Below are positions 17,763-24,725 of a stretch of 46,226 bases of DNA, piece by piece. The notes under the pieces were generated by a model that was not told the DNA's origin, ran no database searches, and was given only the letters and a program-made list of their open reading frames with translations. The stretch covers positions 1 to 46,226 of the forward strand of contig JALWUJ010000127.1 in assembly GCA_027080135.1 (NCBI GenBank), given 5' to 3'. Positions within the stretch are counted from its first letter, which is position 1; every line of letters starts with the position of its first letter. The position numbers and the translations under genes are program-made. Source of the stretch: Flavobacteriaceae bacterium. GTDB taxonomy: Bacteria; Bacteroidota; Bacteroidia; Flavobacteriales; Flavobacteriaceae.

Positions 17763-19655
17763 ATGAAAAAAATATATATATTCTTTCTAATAATTGCAGT
17801 TAGTACTATGGTAGCAACTGCACAGAATAAAGATACCAAAAAGGCAGACGACCTTTATAATAGATTAGCTTATACAGAAGCTGTTGATGCGTATAAAAAA
17901 TTACTAGATAAAGGAAAAGGAGATCGTTATGTATTTGAGCAATTAGCGCACTGTTATTATAATATAAACGATTCTAAAAACGCTGAAACCTATTACAAAA
18001 GAGTAGTAAAAGGAAGAAATGTTGAACCAGAAACCGTTTACAATTATGCTCAAACATTAAAAGCAAACGGAAGATACGGCGAATATAATACTTGGATGAA
18101 AAAATTTGCAGAAATGCAACCCAACGATTCCAGAGCTATTGCTTTTATGAAAGACCCTAACTACCTTCCAAGATACATCGAAAGTGATAAAAAATTTGAT
18201 GTTGAAAATATGACAGAAATAAATACCGAATTTTCTGAATTTGGAGGTACTATGATTAACAAATCTTTCTATTTCTCATCAGCAAGAAATACCAAACGTA
18301 AAACTTATGGTTGGAATGACGAACCTTACCTAGATATTTACATTGCTGAAAATGTTGGTGGAACCATTAAAGATGCTACTTTAGTTCCTGGTAAAGTAAA
18401 TACAAAATACCACGAAGGTAACGTAGCTATAACTTCAGATGCATCAAAAATGTATTTTGACAGAAATGATTACTACAAAGGAAAATACAAAAAAAGCGAA
18501 GAAGGTATTAATCAGATTAACCTATATACTGCCGAAGCAATAAACGGTGAATGGCAAAATGCTACTCCTGTTAGTTTTAACAATAGTGAGTATTCTTTTG
18601 GTCAACCTGCCTTAAGTCCCGATGGAAAAACCTTATATTTTGTAAGTGATATGCCAGGAGGAAAAGGTAAAACTGACATTTACAAAGTAGCTATTAATAG
18701 TGACGGAACCTATGGAAAATCTGAAAGATTAGGAGATAACATTAACACCGAAGGTAAAGAAGTTTTTCCTTTTGTTGATGCCAATGGAACTCTTTATTTT
18801 TCCAGTGATGGTCATTTAGGTTATGGCGAATTAGACGTATTTTATGCAGAAGCTGAAGGAACTGGTTTCGGTGAAGCAAGAAATATTGGAACCGATGTAA
18901 ATAGTCCAAAAGACGATTTTGCTTTTAAATTCAACCCTGAAACTAAAGAAGGTTTTGTTTCTTCAAATAGAGAAAAAGGTGTTGGAAGTGATGATATTTA
19001 TAAAGTAAAACAAATTGCTCCTTTATGTGATGTAGATATTATGGTACAAGTAGTTAACGAAATCACAAACGAACCTCTAGCGGGTGCAAGAGTAGATTTT
19101 TATGATGCTAACGAAAATAAATTAGCAACTAAAACTACAGATTCAAACGGTAATGTTGCATTTTTAGCCGAATGTGAAAAAGAACAACAAATTCTTGCAT
19201 TTTTACAAGACTATGAAAGTAATGGTGTAACAGTAAATACTAGTAAATATGAAGATTTAAATACTACTATTAAACTAAAACCAATAGAAAGTATTATCGA
19301 TGCAGATAAAGTGGTTCTTAACCCAATATTGTTTGATTTTGATAAACATAACATCAAATCTCAAGCAGCGTTTGAGTTGGATAAATTAGTTGCACTTATG
19401 CAAAAATACCCAACAATGGAAATTAAAGTAGAAAGTTACACAGATAATAGAGGTTCTAAAGAATACAACATGGAACTTTCTAACAAACGTGCTCAATCTA
19501 CTGTACAATACATTATTTCTAAAGGAATAGATAAAAGTAGAATATCAGGTGAAGGATTTGGAAAAACCAAACCTGTTGTAGATTGTGGTACAAATTGTAC
19601 CAAAGAACAACACCAAAAGAACAGACGTTCAGAATTTATTATTGTTAAGCAATAA
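17763..19655 (+). CDS. PorE-like OmpA-family protein (TPR, PD40 propeller, CNA-like and OmpA domains)
   Basis: This 630-residue protein has a signal peptide (to VATAQ), TPR-type helices at about 22-140 (ADDLYNRLAYTEAVDAYKKLL), WD40-like PD40 beta-propeller blades at about 155-420 (QPALSPDGKTLYFVSDMPGG and similar), a carboxypeptidase-regulatory-like domain at about 428-505 (NEPLAGARVDFYDANENK), and an OmpA peptidoglycan-binding domain at about 515-630 (ILFDFDKHNIKSQAAFELDKL; NKRAQSTVQYIISKGI; NRRSEFIIVKQ). This domain order is that of PorE, which ties the T9SS machinery to peptidoglycan. Its place behind a PorP/SprF-like gene suggests a stabilising partner for this particular substrate. A strong terminator follows. 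Confidence 0.93.
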   Translation: MKKIYIFFLIIAVSTMVATAQNKDTKKADDLYNRLAYTEAVDAYKKLLDKGKGDRYVFEQLAHCYYNINDSKNAETYYKRVVKGRNVEPETVYNYAQTLKANGRYGEYNTWMKKFAEMQPNDSRAIAFMKDPNYLPRYIESDKKFDVENMTEINTEFSEFGGTMINKSFYFSSARNTKRKTYGWNDEPYLDIYIAENVGGTIKDATLVPGKVNTKYHEGNVAITSDASKMYFDRNDYYKGKYKKSEEGINQINLYTAEAINGEWQNATPVSFNNSEYSFGQPALSPDGKTLYFVSDMPGGKGKTDIYKVAINSDGTYGKSERLGDNINTEGKEVFPFVDANGTLYFSSDGHLGYGELDVFYAEAEGTGFGEARNIGTDVNSPKDDFAFKFNPETKEGFVSSNREKGVGSDDIYKVKQIAPLCDVDIMVQVVNEITNEPLAGARVDFYDANENKLATKTTDSNGNVAFLAECEKEQQILAFLQDYESNGVTVNTSKYEDLNTTIKLKPIESIIDADKVVLNPILFDFDKHNIKSQAAFELDKLVALMQKYPTMEIKVESYTDNRGSKEYNMELSNKRAQSTVQYIISKGIDKSRISGEGFGKTKPVVDCGTNCTKEQHQKNRRSEFIIVKQ

Positions 19656-19673
19656 TATTAATTCCTAACAACC

Positions 19674-19709
19674 AAAAATGCCCTTGCTTTAATTAACAAG
19701 GGCATTTTT
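19674..19709. terminator. Bidirectional rho-independent terminator
   Basis: A 13-bp stem AAAAATGCCCTTG / CAAGGGCATTTTT with a 10-base loop, T run on the plus side and A run (T on minus) on the other. It ends the T9SS three-gene unit and can also serve the convergent threonine dehydrogenase gene. Confidence 0.88.
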
Positions 19710-19731
19710 ATTATTCACAATTGTTGTTGTA

Positions 19732-20670
19732 TTATCTTAAATTTTTAATCATTATCGAAGTCATTTCTTCTAATGAAGTATGGTTTTTCCATCCCCAATC
19801 TTTTTGAGCATTTGTATCATCAATACTCTGAGGCCAAGAATCTGCAATTGCTTGTCTAAAATCGGGTTTATAGCTAATCTCAAAATTTGATATTTGTTTC
19901 TTTATACTTTGAGCAATCTCTTTTGGATTAAAACTTATACCAGCAAGATTATAAGAACTTCGTACTTTTATTTGTTCTTCGGGGGCTTCCATAATGGTTA
20001 ATGTTGCTCTAATAGCATCATCAATATACATCATGGGTAAGGTAGTTTCTTCCTTTAAAAAACAAATATATTTACTATGTTTTAACGCTTTATGATAAAT
20101 ATCTACAGCGTAATCTGTAGTTCCTCCTCCTGGCAAGGTTTTATAGCTTATTAAACCAGGATACCTAATACTTCTAACATCAACACTATATTTTTCATGG
20201 TAATATTCACACCAGCGTTCTCCAGCTTGTTTACTAATACCATATACTGTAGAGGGTTCCATAATAGTTCTTTGTGGAGTATTAATTTTTGGAGTAGTGG
20301 GACCAAATACAGCAATACTTGAAGGCCAAAAAACCTTTTTAATCTTCTTATCTTTTGCTAAGTTAAGTACGTTAAAAAGTGAATTCATATTCAAATTCCA
20401 AGCCCGCATCGGAAACTTTTCAGCTGTAGCAGAAAGCATTGCAGCAAGTAGATATACATCGGTAATTTCATACCTAATTACCACATCTTCAATAGCTTTA
20501 TAATCCATTGCATCAAGAACTTCAAAAGGACCTTCATTTCCTAAAGTTCCGTCGTCTTCTCTAATGTCTGTAGCGATTACTTTATGGTTTCCGTAACGTT
20601 TTCTAAGCTGTGTAGTTAAATCGGTTCCAATCTGTCCAGAGGCACCAATAATTAAAATTCTTCTTTTCAA
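19732..20670 (-). CDS. tdh: L-threonine 3-dehydrogenase, SDR (NAD-dependent epimerase-like) type
   Basis: The protein is a short-chain dehydrogenase with Rossmann GASGQIG near the N-terminus, PSSIAVFGP, the catalytic Tyr-Lys in TVYGISKQAGERW, and the RSIRYPGLISYKTLPGGGTTDYAV block that marks SDR-type L-threonine dehydrogenases, as in Flavobacterium frigidimaris. It oxidises threonine to 2-amino-3-oxobutyrate. I chose TTG 20670 as start (312 residues, MKRRILIIGASGQIG). An in-frame ATG at 20727 would add 19 residues, but the -7 element TATCTTTG at 20698-20691 lies between the two, so the transcript should begin after that ATG. The length with the TTG start fits the family. Confidence 0.88.
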   Translation of the reverse strand: MKRRILIIGASGQIGTDLTTQLRKRYGNHKVIATDIREDDGTLGNEGPFEVLDAMDYKAIEDVVIRYEITDVYLLAAMLSATAEKFPMRAWNLNMNSLFNVLNLAKDKKIKKVFWPSSIAVFGPTTPKINTPQRTIMEPSTVYGISKQAGERWCEYYHEKYSVDVRSIRYPGLISYKTLPGGGTTDYAVDIYHKALKHSKYICFLKEETTLPMMYIDDAIRATLTIMEAPEEQIKVRSSYNLAGISFNPKEIAQSIKKQISNFEISYKPDFRQAIADSWPQSIDDTNAQKDWGWKNHTSLEEMTSIMIKNLR

Positions 20671-20690
20671 AATATAATTTTTTTGTTCGG

Positions 20691-20698
20691 CAAAGATA
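20691..20698 (-). promoter_or_regulatory. Promoter -7 element TATCTTTG of the threonine dehydrogenase gene
   Basis: An exact TAnnTTTG match followed by C on the minus strand, 20 bases upstream of the proposed TTG start at 20670. It decides between the two possible starts. Confidence 0.6.
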
Positions 20699-20756
20699 CG
20701 AATAATCCCTACTTGTACATTCCTCAAAAAAAAACTTTAAATTGGTTTTGAACTTG

Positions 20757-20764
20757 TATATTTG
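20757..20764 (+). promoter_or_regulatory. Promoter -7 element TATATTTG for the coiled-coil lipoprotein gene
   Basis: An exact TAnnTTTG match followed by C, 18 bases before ATG 20783. It overlaps an in-frame TTG at 20762, which therefore cannot be the start. Confidence 0.6.
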
Positions 20765-20782
20765 CGGTCATTATCATTGTAT

Positions 20783-21370
20783 ATGAAACCTTTTATTGCT
20801 GTATTACTTTGTTGTTTTTTAATATCTTGCAGAAATTCTCCTGAAGAAATTTCGGCGATACCCTTACCTCAAAAAAAAGACAATAGCTTGTATGGAAATA
20901 CTCATTTTATATTTCCAACTTTAACCGAAAACGCAAAAGCTGAAGTGATGCATTGGAGTGTTTTTGAAGACTTTGAAACACAAGCAAAATTGATTAACGG
21001 AAACACCATTGAAACCATTAAAATAAAATCCTCTTATTTGGTTACTCAAATAGATTCTTTGGTAAAAAAAATACCCGATACACTTAACACAAAATCTATT
21101 TTTTCTAGAGCAATAGTTGCAAAAACCAGAGCTCACCTTCTAAATCAAGAAGTAAATAAGGCTCATATAGATTCGGTAAGACTTCAAGAATATTTAACTG
21201 AAATGAATGTGTCTGTTAGTAACTTAATTAATCAAATTAACGAAAAATTTCAAAAAGATGCTATCGACCTTCAACGAATTGATAATGAAAAACAGGAATT
21301 AGAAAATCAAAAACAATTTTTAGATTCAGTTTATAAAGAAGAATTAAAAGATCAGAAAAAGAATACGTAA
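20783..21370 (+). CDS. Lipoprotein with C-terminal coiled coil, unknown function
   Basis: With ATG 20783 the protein has 195 residues and begins MKPFIAVLLCCFLISC, a lipoprotein signal with Cys 16. The middle (FPTLTENAKAEVMHWSVFEDFETQAKLINGN) precedes a long, charged helical part from about residue 80 to the end (INEKFQKDAIDLQRIDNEKQELENQ) that should form a coiled coil. No known family is recognised. A TTG start seven codons upstream lies in the -7 promoter element and is rejected. The M13 peptidase gene follows after 59 bases, so the two may be co-transcribed. Confidence 0.78.
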   Translation: MKPFIAVLLCCFLISCRNSPEEISAIPLPQKKDNSLYGNTHFIFPTLTENAKAEVMHWSVFEDFETQAKLINGNTIETIKIKSSYLVTQIDSLVKKIPDTLNTKSIFSRAIVAKTRAHLLNQEVNKAHIDSVRLQEYLTEMNVSVSNLINQINEKFQKDAIDLQRIDNEKQELENQKQFLDSVYKEELKDQKKNT

Positions 21371-21429
21371 CAAATTCTGTTTTTTAATACAGATAACACA
21401 ATAACAAATAATCACTTATTTAAATAAAA

Positions 21430-23505
21430 ATGAACTATTCAAAATTAAAAACTCCTCTTTTTGTTGCAACATTATCATTAATTGTTGCTTCTTGTGGGGA
21501 AACAAAAAAAGACGATTCAACTACAAAAGTTGATGATACCCCCCACGGAATTATCCTTGAAAACATGGATACTTCAGTAAGCCCAAAAGACGATTTTTAT
21601 AGTTATGTAAACGGTAATTGGGTAAAAAACAATACTATTCCAGACGATCAAACACGATGGGGAGGTTTTGGTGTGCTTCGAAAAAAAACCGATGCAGATA
21701 TGTTGGCAATTTTAGATAAAGCACAAAAAAGTAATAAATACTCCTCGGATACTGACCAAGCAAAAGCAATAATGATTTTTGAGTCTGAATTGGATACAAT
21801 AGCAAGAAACAAAGCAGGAATTAACCCTCTAAAACCCGCTTTAGAAAAAATTGAAAACATTAACTCTTTTGAAGATTTTCAAGAAGTTATTACCAAATAT
21901 TCGGTGTTAGTTTCACAACCATTTTTTGGTGTTGCTGCTTTTTCTAACCCTAATAATAGCTCGATGAATTCTGCCTATTTAACACCAGGTGGATTGGGTC
22001 TTCCAGAAAGAGATTACTATTTAAAAACCGATTCGGCTTCGGTTACAACTAGAAAACAATATGTATCTCATATTACAAGAATGCTTCAATTTTTGGGAGA
22101 TGAAGAAGAAGATGCTCATAAGCAAGCAGAAACTATTCTGGCTTTCGAAACTAAATTAGCAGAACCTAGATTAGATAAAGTGGCGAGTAGAGATTTCAGA
22201 AATTTTAACAACCCTAGATCAATTTCTGAGCTTCAAGAAATGGCCCCTTCTATTCAATGGGAACAATCCTTCAAAAACCTTGGTATTACTAAAAAATTCG
22301 ATACTATAATTGTGATGCAACCTAAATATATGAAAGTGGTTCAAGATATTTTTAAGGAAGGCGATCTAGAAACTTGGAAAACCGTTATACGTTGGGCAAC
22401 TCTAAACTCTAGTGCAGGATTGTTGACTACCGAGATTGATAAAGCCAATTGGGATTTTTACAATCAAACCTTAAATGGGGCTAAAAAGCAAAAACCTGCA
22501 GACGAAAGAGCTTTATCTACGGTTAATAATACGGTTGGAGAAGCTTTAGGAAAATTATATGTAGATGAAATGTTTCCGCCAGAAGCAAAAGCAAAAGCAG
22601 AAAAAATGATTGCTAATGTGATAAATGCTTATAAAAATAGAATTATTGCACTGGATTGGATGAGTACAGAAACCAAAGTAAAGGCTATTGAAAAACTAGA
22701 TAAATTCACTGTAAAAATTGGTTATCCAAACAAATGGAAAGATTATTCTACTTTAGAAGTAAAAGAAGGAAACTCTTATTACGACAACATGATTGCTGTT
22801 AGCGAATGGGAATTAAAAGACAATTTAAAAAGAATTGACGAGCCCGTAGATCGTACCGAATGGGGAATGTCTCCACAAACAGTAAACGCATATTTTAATC
22901 CGTTTAATAATGAGATTGTTTTTCCTGCTGCTATTTTACAACCTCCTTTTTATGACTATTTAGCAGACGATGCTGTAAATTACGGTGGAATTGGAGCCGT
23001 AATAGGTCATGAGATTTCTCATGCATTTGATGATAGTGGTTCTCGTTTTGATGCAGACGGTAATTTAGTAAACTGGTGGACAGATGAAGACCTAAAAAAC
23101 TTTACAGAACGTGGTGATAAACTTGCAGCACAATACAGTGCTGTGGAAGTTTTACCTGGAGTTTTTATTAATGGTAAATTTACGCTAGGTGAAAATATTG
23201 GAGATTTAGGTGGTGTTTTAGCAGCTTATGATGGTTTACAAGATTTTTACAAAGAAAACGGAAGACCAGAAAATATTGATGGATTTACCCCTGAACAACG
23301 TTTTTTTATGAGTTGGGCAACCGTTTGGAGAACGCTACAACGTGAAGAGTCTTTAAAAACACAAGTGAAAACCAATGTGCATTCTCCTGGAAAATGGAGA
23401 GCTACACAACCTTTGGTAAATGTAGATGCTTTTTATAAAGCATTTGATATTAAAGAAGGTGATGCGATGTTTGTTCCCGAAGAAGATCGGGTTCGTATTT
23501 GGTAG
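21430..23505 (+). CDS. M13 family zinc metallopeptidase (neprilysin/PepO-like) lipoprotein
   Basis: This 691-residue protein carries a lipoprotein signal (FVATLSLIVASC, Cys 22). The M13 N-terminal domain opens DTSVSPKDDFYSYVNGNWVKNN. The catalytic site is HEISH (H527, E528, H531), with the third zinc ligand E588 in GENIGDLGG, D592 nearby, and the substrate-binding NVHSPGKWR near the C-terminus. Peptidases of this family cleave small peptides; this one should face the periplasm or cell surface. All key residues are present and the length is normal. A terminator lies 37 bases downstream. Confidence 0.95.
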   Translation: MNYSKLKTPLFVATLSLIVASCGETKKDDSTTKVDDTPHGIILENMDTSVSPKDDFYSYVNGNWVKNNTIPDDQTRWGGFGVLRKKTDADMLAILDKAQKSNKYSSDTDQAKAIMIFESELDTIARNKAGINPLKPALEKIENINSFEDFQEVITKYSVLVSQPFFGVAAFSNPNNSSMNSAYLTPGGLGLPERDYYLKTDSASVTTRKQYVSHITRMLQFLGDEEEDAHKQAETILAFETKLAEPRLDKVASRDFRNFNNPRSISELQEMAPSIQWEQSFKNLGITKKFDTIIVMQPKYMKVVQDIFKEGDLETWKTVIRWATLNSSAGLLTTEIDKANWDFYNQTLNGAKKQKPADERALSTVNNTVGEALGKLYVDEMFPPEAKAKAEKMIANVINAYKNRIIALDWMSTETKVKAIEKLDKFTVKIGYPNKWKDYSTLEVKEGNSYYDNMIAVSEWELKDNLKRIDEPVDRTEWGMSPQTVNAYFNPFNNEIVFPAAILQPPFYDYLADDAVNYGGIGAVIGHEISHAFDDSGSRFDADGNLVNWWTDEDLKNFTERGDKLAAQYSAVEVLPGVFINGKFTLGENIGDLGGVLAAYDGLQDFYKENGRPENIDGFTPEQRFFMSWATVWRTLQREESLKTQVKTNVHSPGKWRATQPLVNVDAFYKAFDIKEGDAMFVPEEDRVRIW

Positions 23506-23541
23506 GTTTAATTAACCACAAAGGACATTAAGTTTTTACAC

Positions 23542-23580
23542 AAAGCTCACTAAGATTATTTCTTGGTGGGCTTTTTGTTT
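23542..23580 (+). terminator. Rho-independent terminator after the M13 peptidase gene
   Basis: A 13-bp stem AAAGCTCACTAAG / CTTGGTGGGCTTT with two G-U pairs and a 7-base loop, followed by a T-rich run. Confidence 0.75.
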
Positions 23581-23750
23581 GCTCCCTAAGCTCGTAGGTA
23601 TTAAAAAGTTGTGAAGTCTAATATAAAAAGGTGCGAGAGGATTGATTGACTTCAACGAGTCATAAGATGACTTTGAGACAACTAATGACTAAATGTAGGT
23701 TTTAACCTTAAGAAACCATTAAGTAAACACAAACAAAACATTAAGTAATA

Positions 23751-23794
23751 ACGGGAGAACTACGAGAGAACTACGGAACAACTACGGGAGAACC
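23751..23794. repeat. Four tandem 11-bp repeats
   Basis: The units read ACGGGAGAACT, ACGAGAGAACT, ACGGAACAACT and ACGGGAGAACC, contiguous and 8-10 of 11 identical to the first. The 11-bp period is about one helical turn. No gene overlaps it. Confidence 0.8.
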
Positions 23795-24013
23795 TAAGTA
23801 AATTCTTTGATTTTGGAGGGAATAATCTGTGCTGAATATGCGATACAGGTTAAAGGGTTGTTGCTAATGTAAGTTTACGAAAATATTTAATTTTCTGGAA
23901 ATATTTGAGATGGTTTTTTTAAACCCTTTAACGCTTTCAGTTTTTAATATCTGGTTCTATTATAAAACCTAACCCGTTTTTAAAACCTGTTAGGATAGTT
24001 TAGGAAAGTTTTA

Positions 24014-24055
24014 ACCCTTCCAGTCCCGAAGTATCGGGATAAACTCTGAAAGGGT
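24014..24055. repeat. REP-like nested palindrome with TCCCGA core
   Basis: Outer arms ACCCTTcCAG (24014-24023) and CTGAAAGGGT (24046-24055) enclose inner arms TCCCGA (24024-24029) and TCGGGA (24034-24039). The single outer mismatch becomes a G-U pair on the minus strand. A second element with the same TCCCGA core lies at 44496-44526. Confidence 0.7.
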
Positions 24056-24110
24056 GGGTAGAAATAAGTTTTTGAAACCTGCGAGGATAGATTGGGAACC
24101 TGTGAGGTTT

Positions 24111-24704
24111 TTATGGAAGAATTTCAAAAGAATTTCCAAGTTTTAGAATTAAGAATTCTTTTATGGTTTTATAATCCTTTTCAATTAGATTCATATAATT
24201 AACAATATGAACCTTATGGTTTTTTTCAATGATTAGTATATTACTTTTTCGAAACTCAATTCTTTTTACTTTTTCAATATTTATAGCTTCTGAATTGTTA
24301 GCATTTTTAAACCTGAGTTTTCCTTTTTTTATTTTAATAACTCCTGAGGGAATTGGCAAAAAACCTATTACAAAAAAAAGAAATCCAATGGCAACTAATA
24401 ATTGAGATACTAAATTTGTTGAATCTGAATAATAAAGAAAAGCCAATCCTCCAAAGAACAAAAATGCTCCTATAATAAATGGCCCTATTTTAGCTACATC
24501 ATCAAAGTTTGTTTCAATTCTGATTTCATTTTCTTTTTTATTTCTACGGTATTGTGTTCTTTCATAAATATCCCAAACAAGCATTAATACTATTAGAACA
24601 ATAAAGTAATTAAGATATGGTTCAAGGTATTTTGATAAAAAGAAAATATTCAACAAAGAGATTACTAATGGTATATAACGGTAATATGTGTATTGTTTTT
24701 CCAA
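24111..24704 (-). CDS. Membrane protein with C-terminal soluble domain, unknown function
   Basis: This 197-residue protein has about four membrane helices in two pairs (residues about 10-45 and 75-118: PLVISLLNIFFLSKYL, YFIVLIVLMLVWDIY, IGPFIIGAFLFFGGLAFLYY, LLVAIGFLFFVIGFLPI). A short basic C-terminal domain follows (about 122-197: IKIKKGKLRFKNANNSEAINIEKVKRIEFRKS) whose strand pattern recalls PH-like domains. I recognise no family with certainty. It starts 21 bases after the stop of the M28 peptidase gene on the same strand, so it is probably the second gene of that operon. Confidence 0.7.
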   Translation of the reverse strand: MEKQYTYYRYIPLVISLLNIFFLSKYLEPYLNYFIVLIVLMLVWDIYERTQYRRNKKENEIRIETNFDDVAKIGPFIIGAFLFFGGLAFLYYSDSTNLVSQLLVAIGFLFFVIGFLPIPSGVIKIKKGKLRFKNANNSEAINIEKVKRIEFRKSNILIIEKNHKVHIVNYMNLIEKDYKTIKEFLILKLGNSFEILP

Positions 24705-24725
24705 TAAAATATTTAGTTATACATG

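Larger units (their letters stand above)
23581..24110. other. Non-coding intergenic stretch with decayed short repeats
   Basis: About 530 bases between the M13 terminator and the 3' end of the 24111-24704 gene hold no convincing gene on either strand. Composition is somewhat less AT-rich than nearby spacers. It contains an 11-bp tandem repeat (23751-23794), a nested palindrome with a TCCCGA/TCGGGA core (24014-24055), and four scattered AACCT-type motifs (near 23966, 23983, 24076 and 24098) resembling half-sites of the palindrome used as a terminator at 27681-27711. The look is of a spacer that collects flavobacterial repeat elements. Confidence 0.6.

Noticed and set aside
13861-19655. Genomic island carrying the adhesin module
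   Set aside because: Base composition by eye matches the neighbours and there are no integrase, tRNA or direct repeats at the borders.
20762-20782. TTG start seven codons upstream for the coiled-coil lipoprotein
   Set aside because: The TTG is part of the promoter -7 element and the extra residues would precede a clean lipoprotein signal.
23751-23794. CRISPR array
   Set aside because: Units are 11 bases and contiguous, without spacers, and no cas genes are present.
23581-24110. Hidden small gene or structured RNA in the long intergenic stretch
   Set aside because: No frame of useful length with a start and coding bias on either strand, and no tRNA or known riboswitch pattern that I can recognise.
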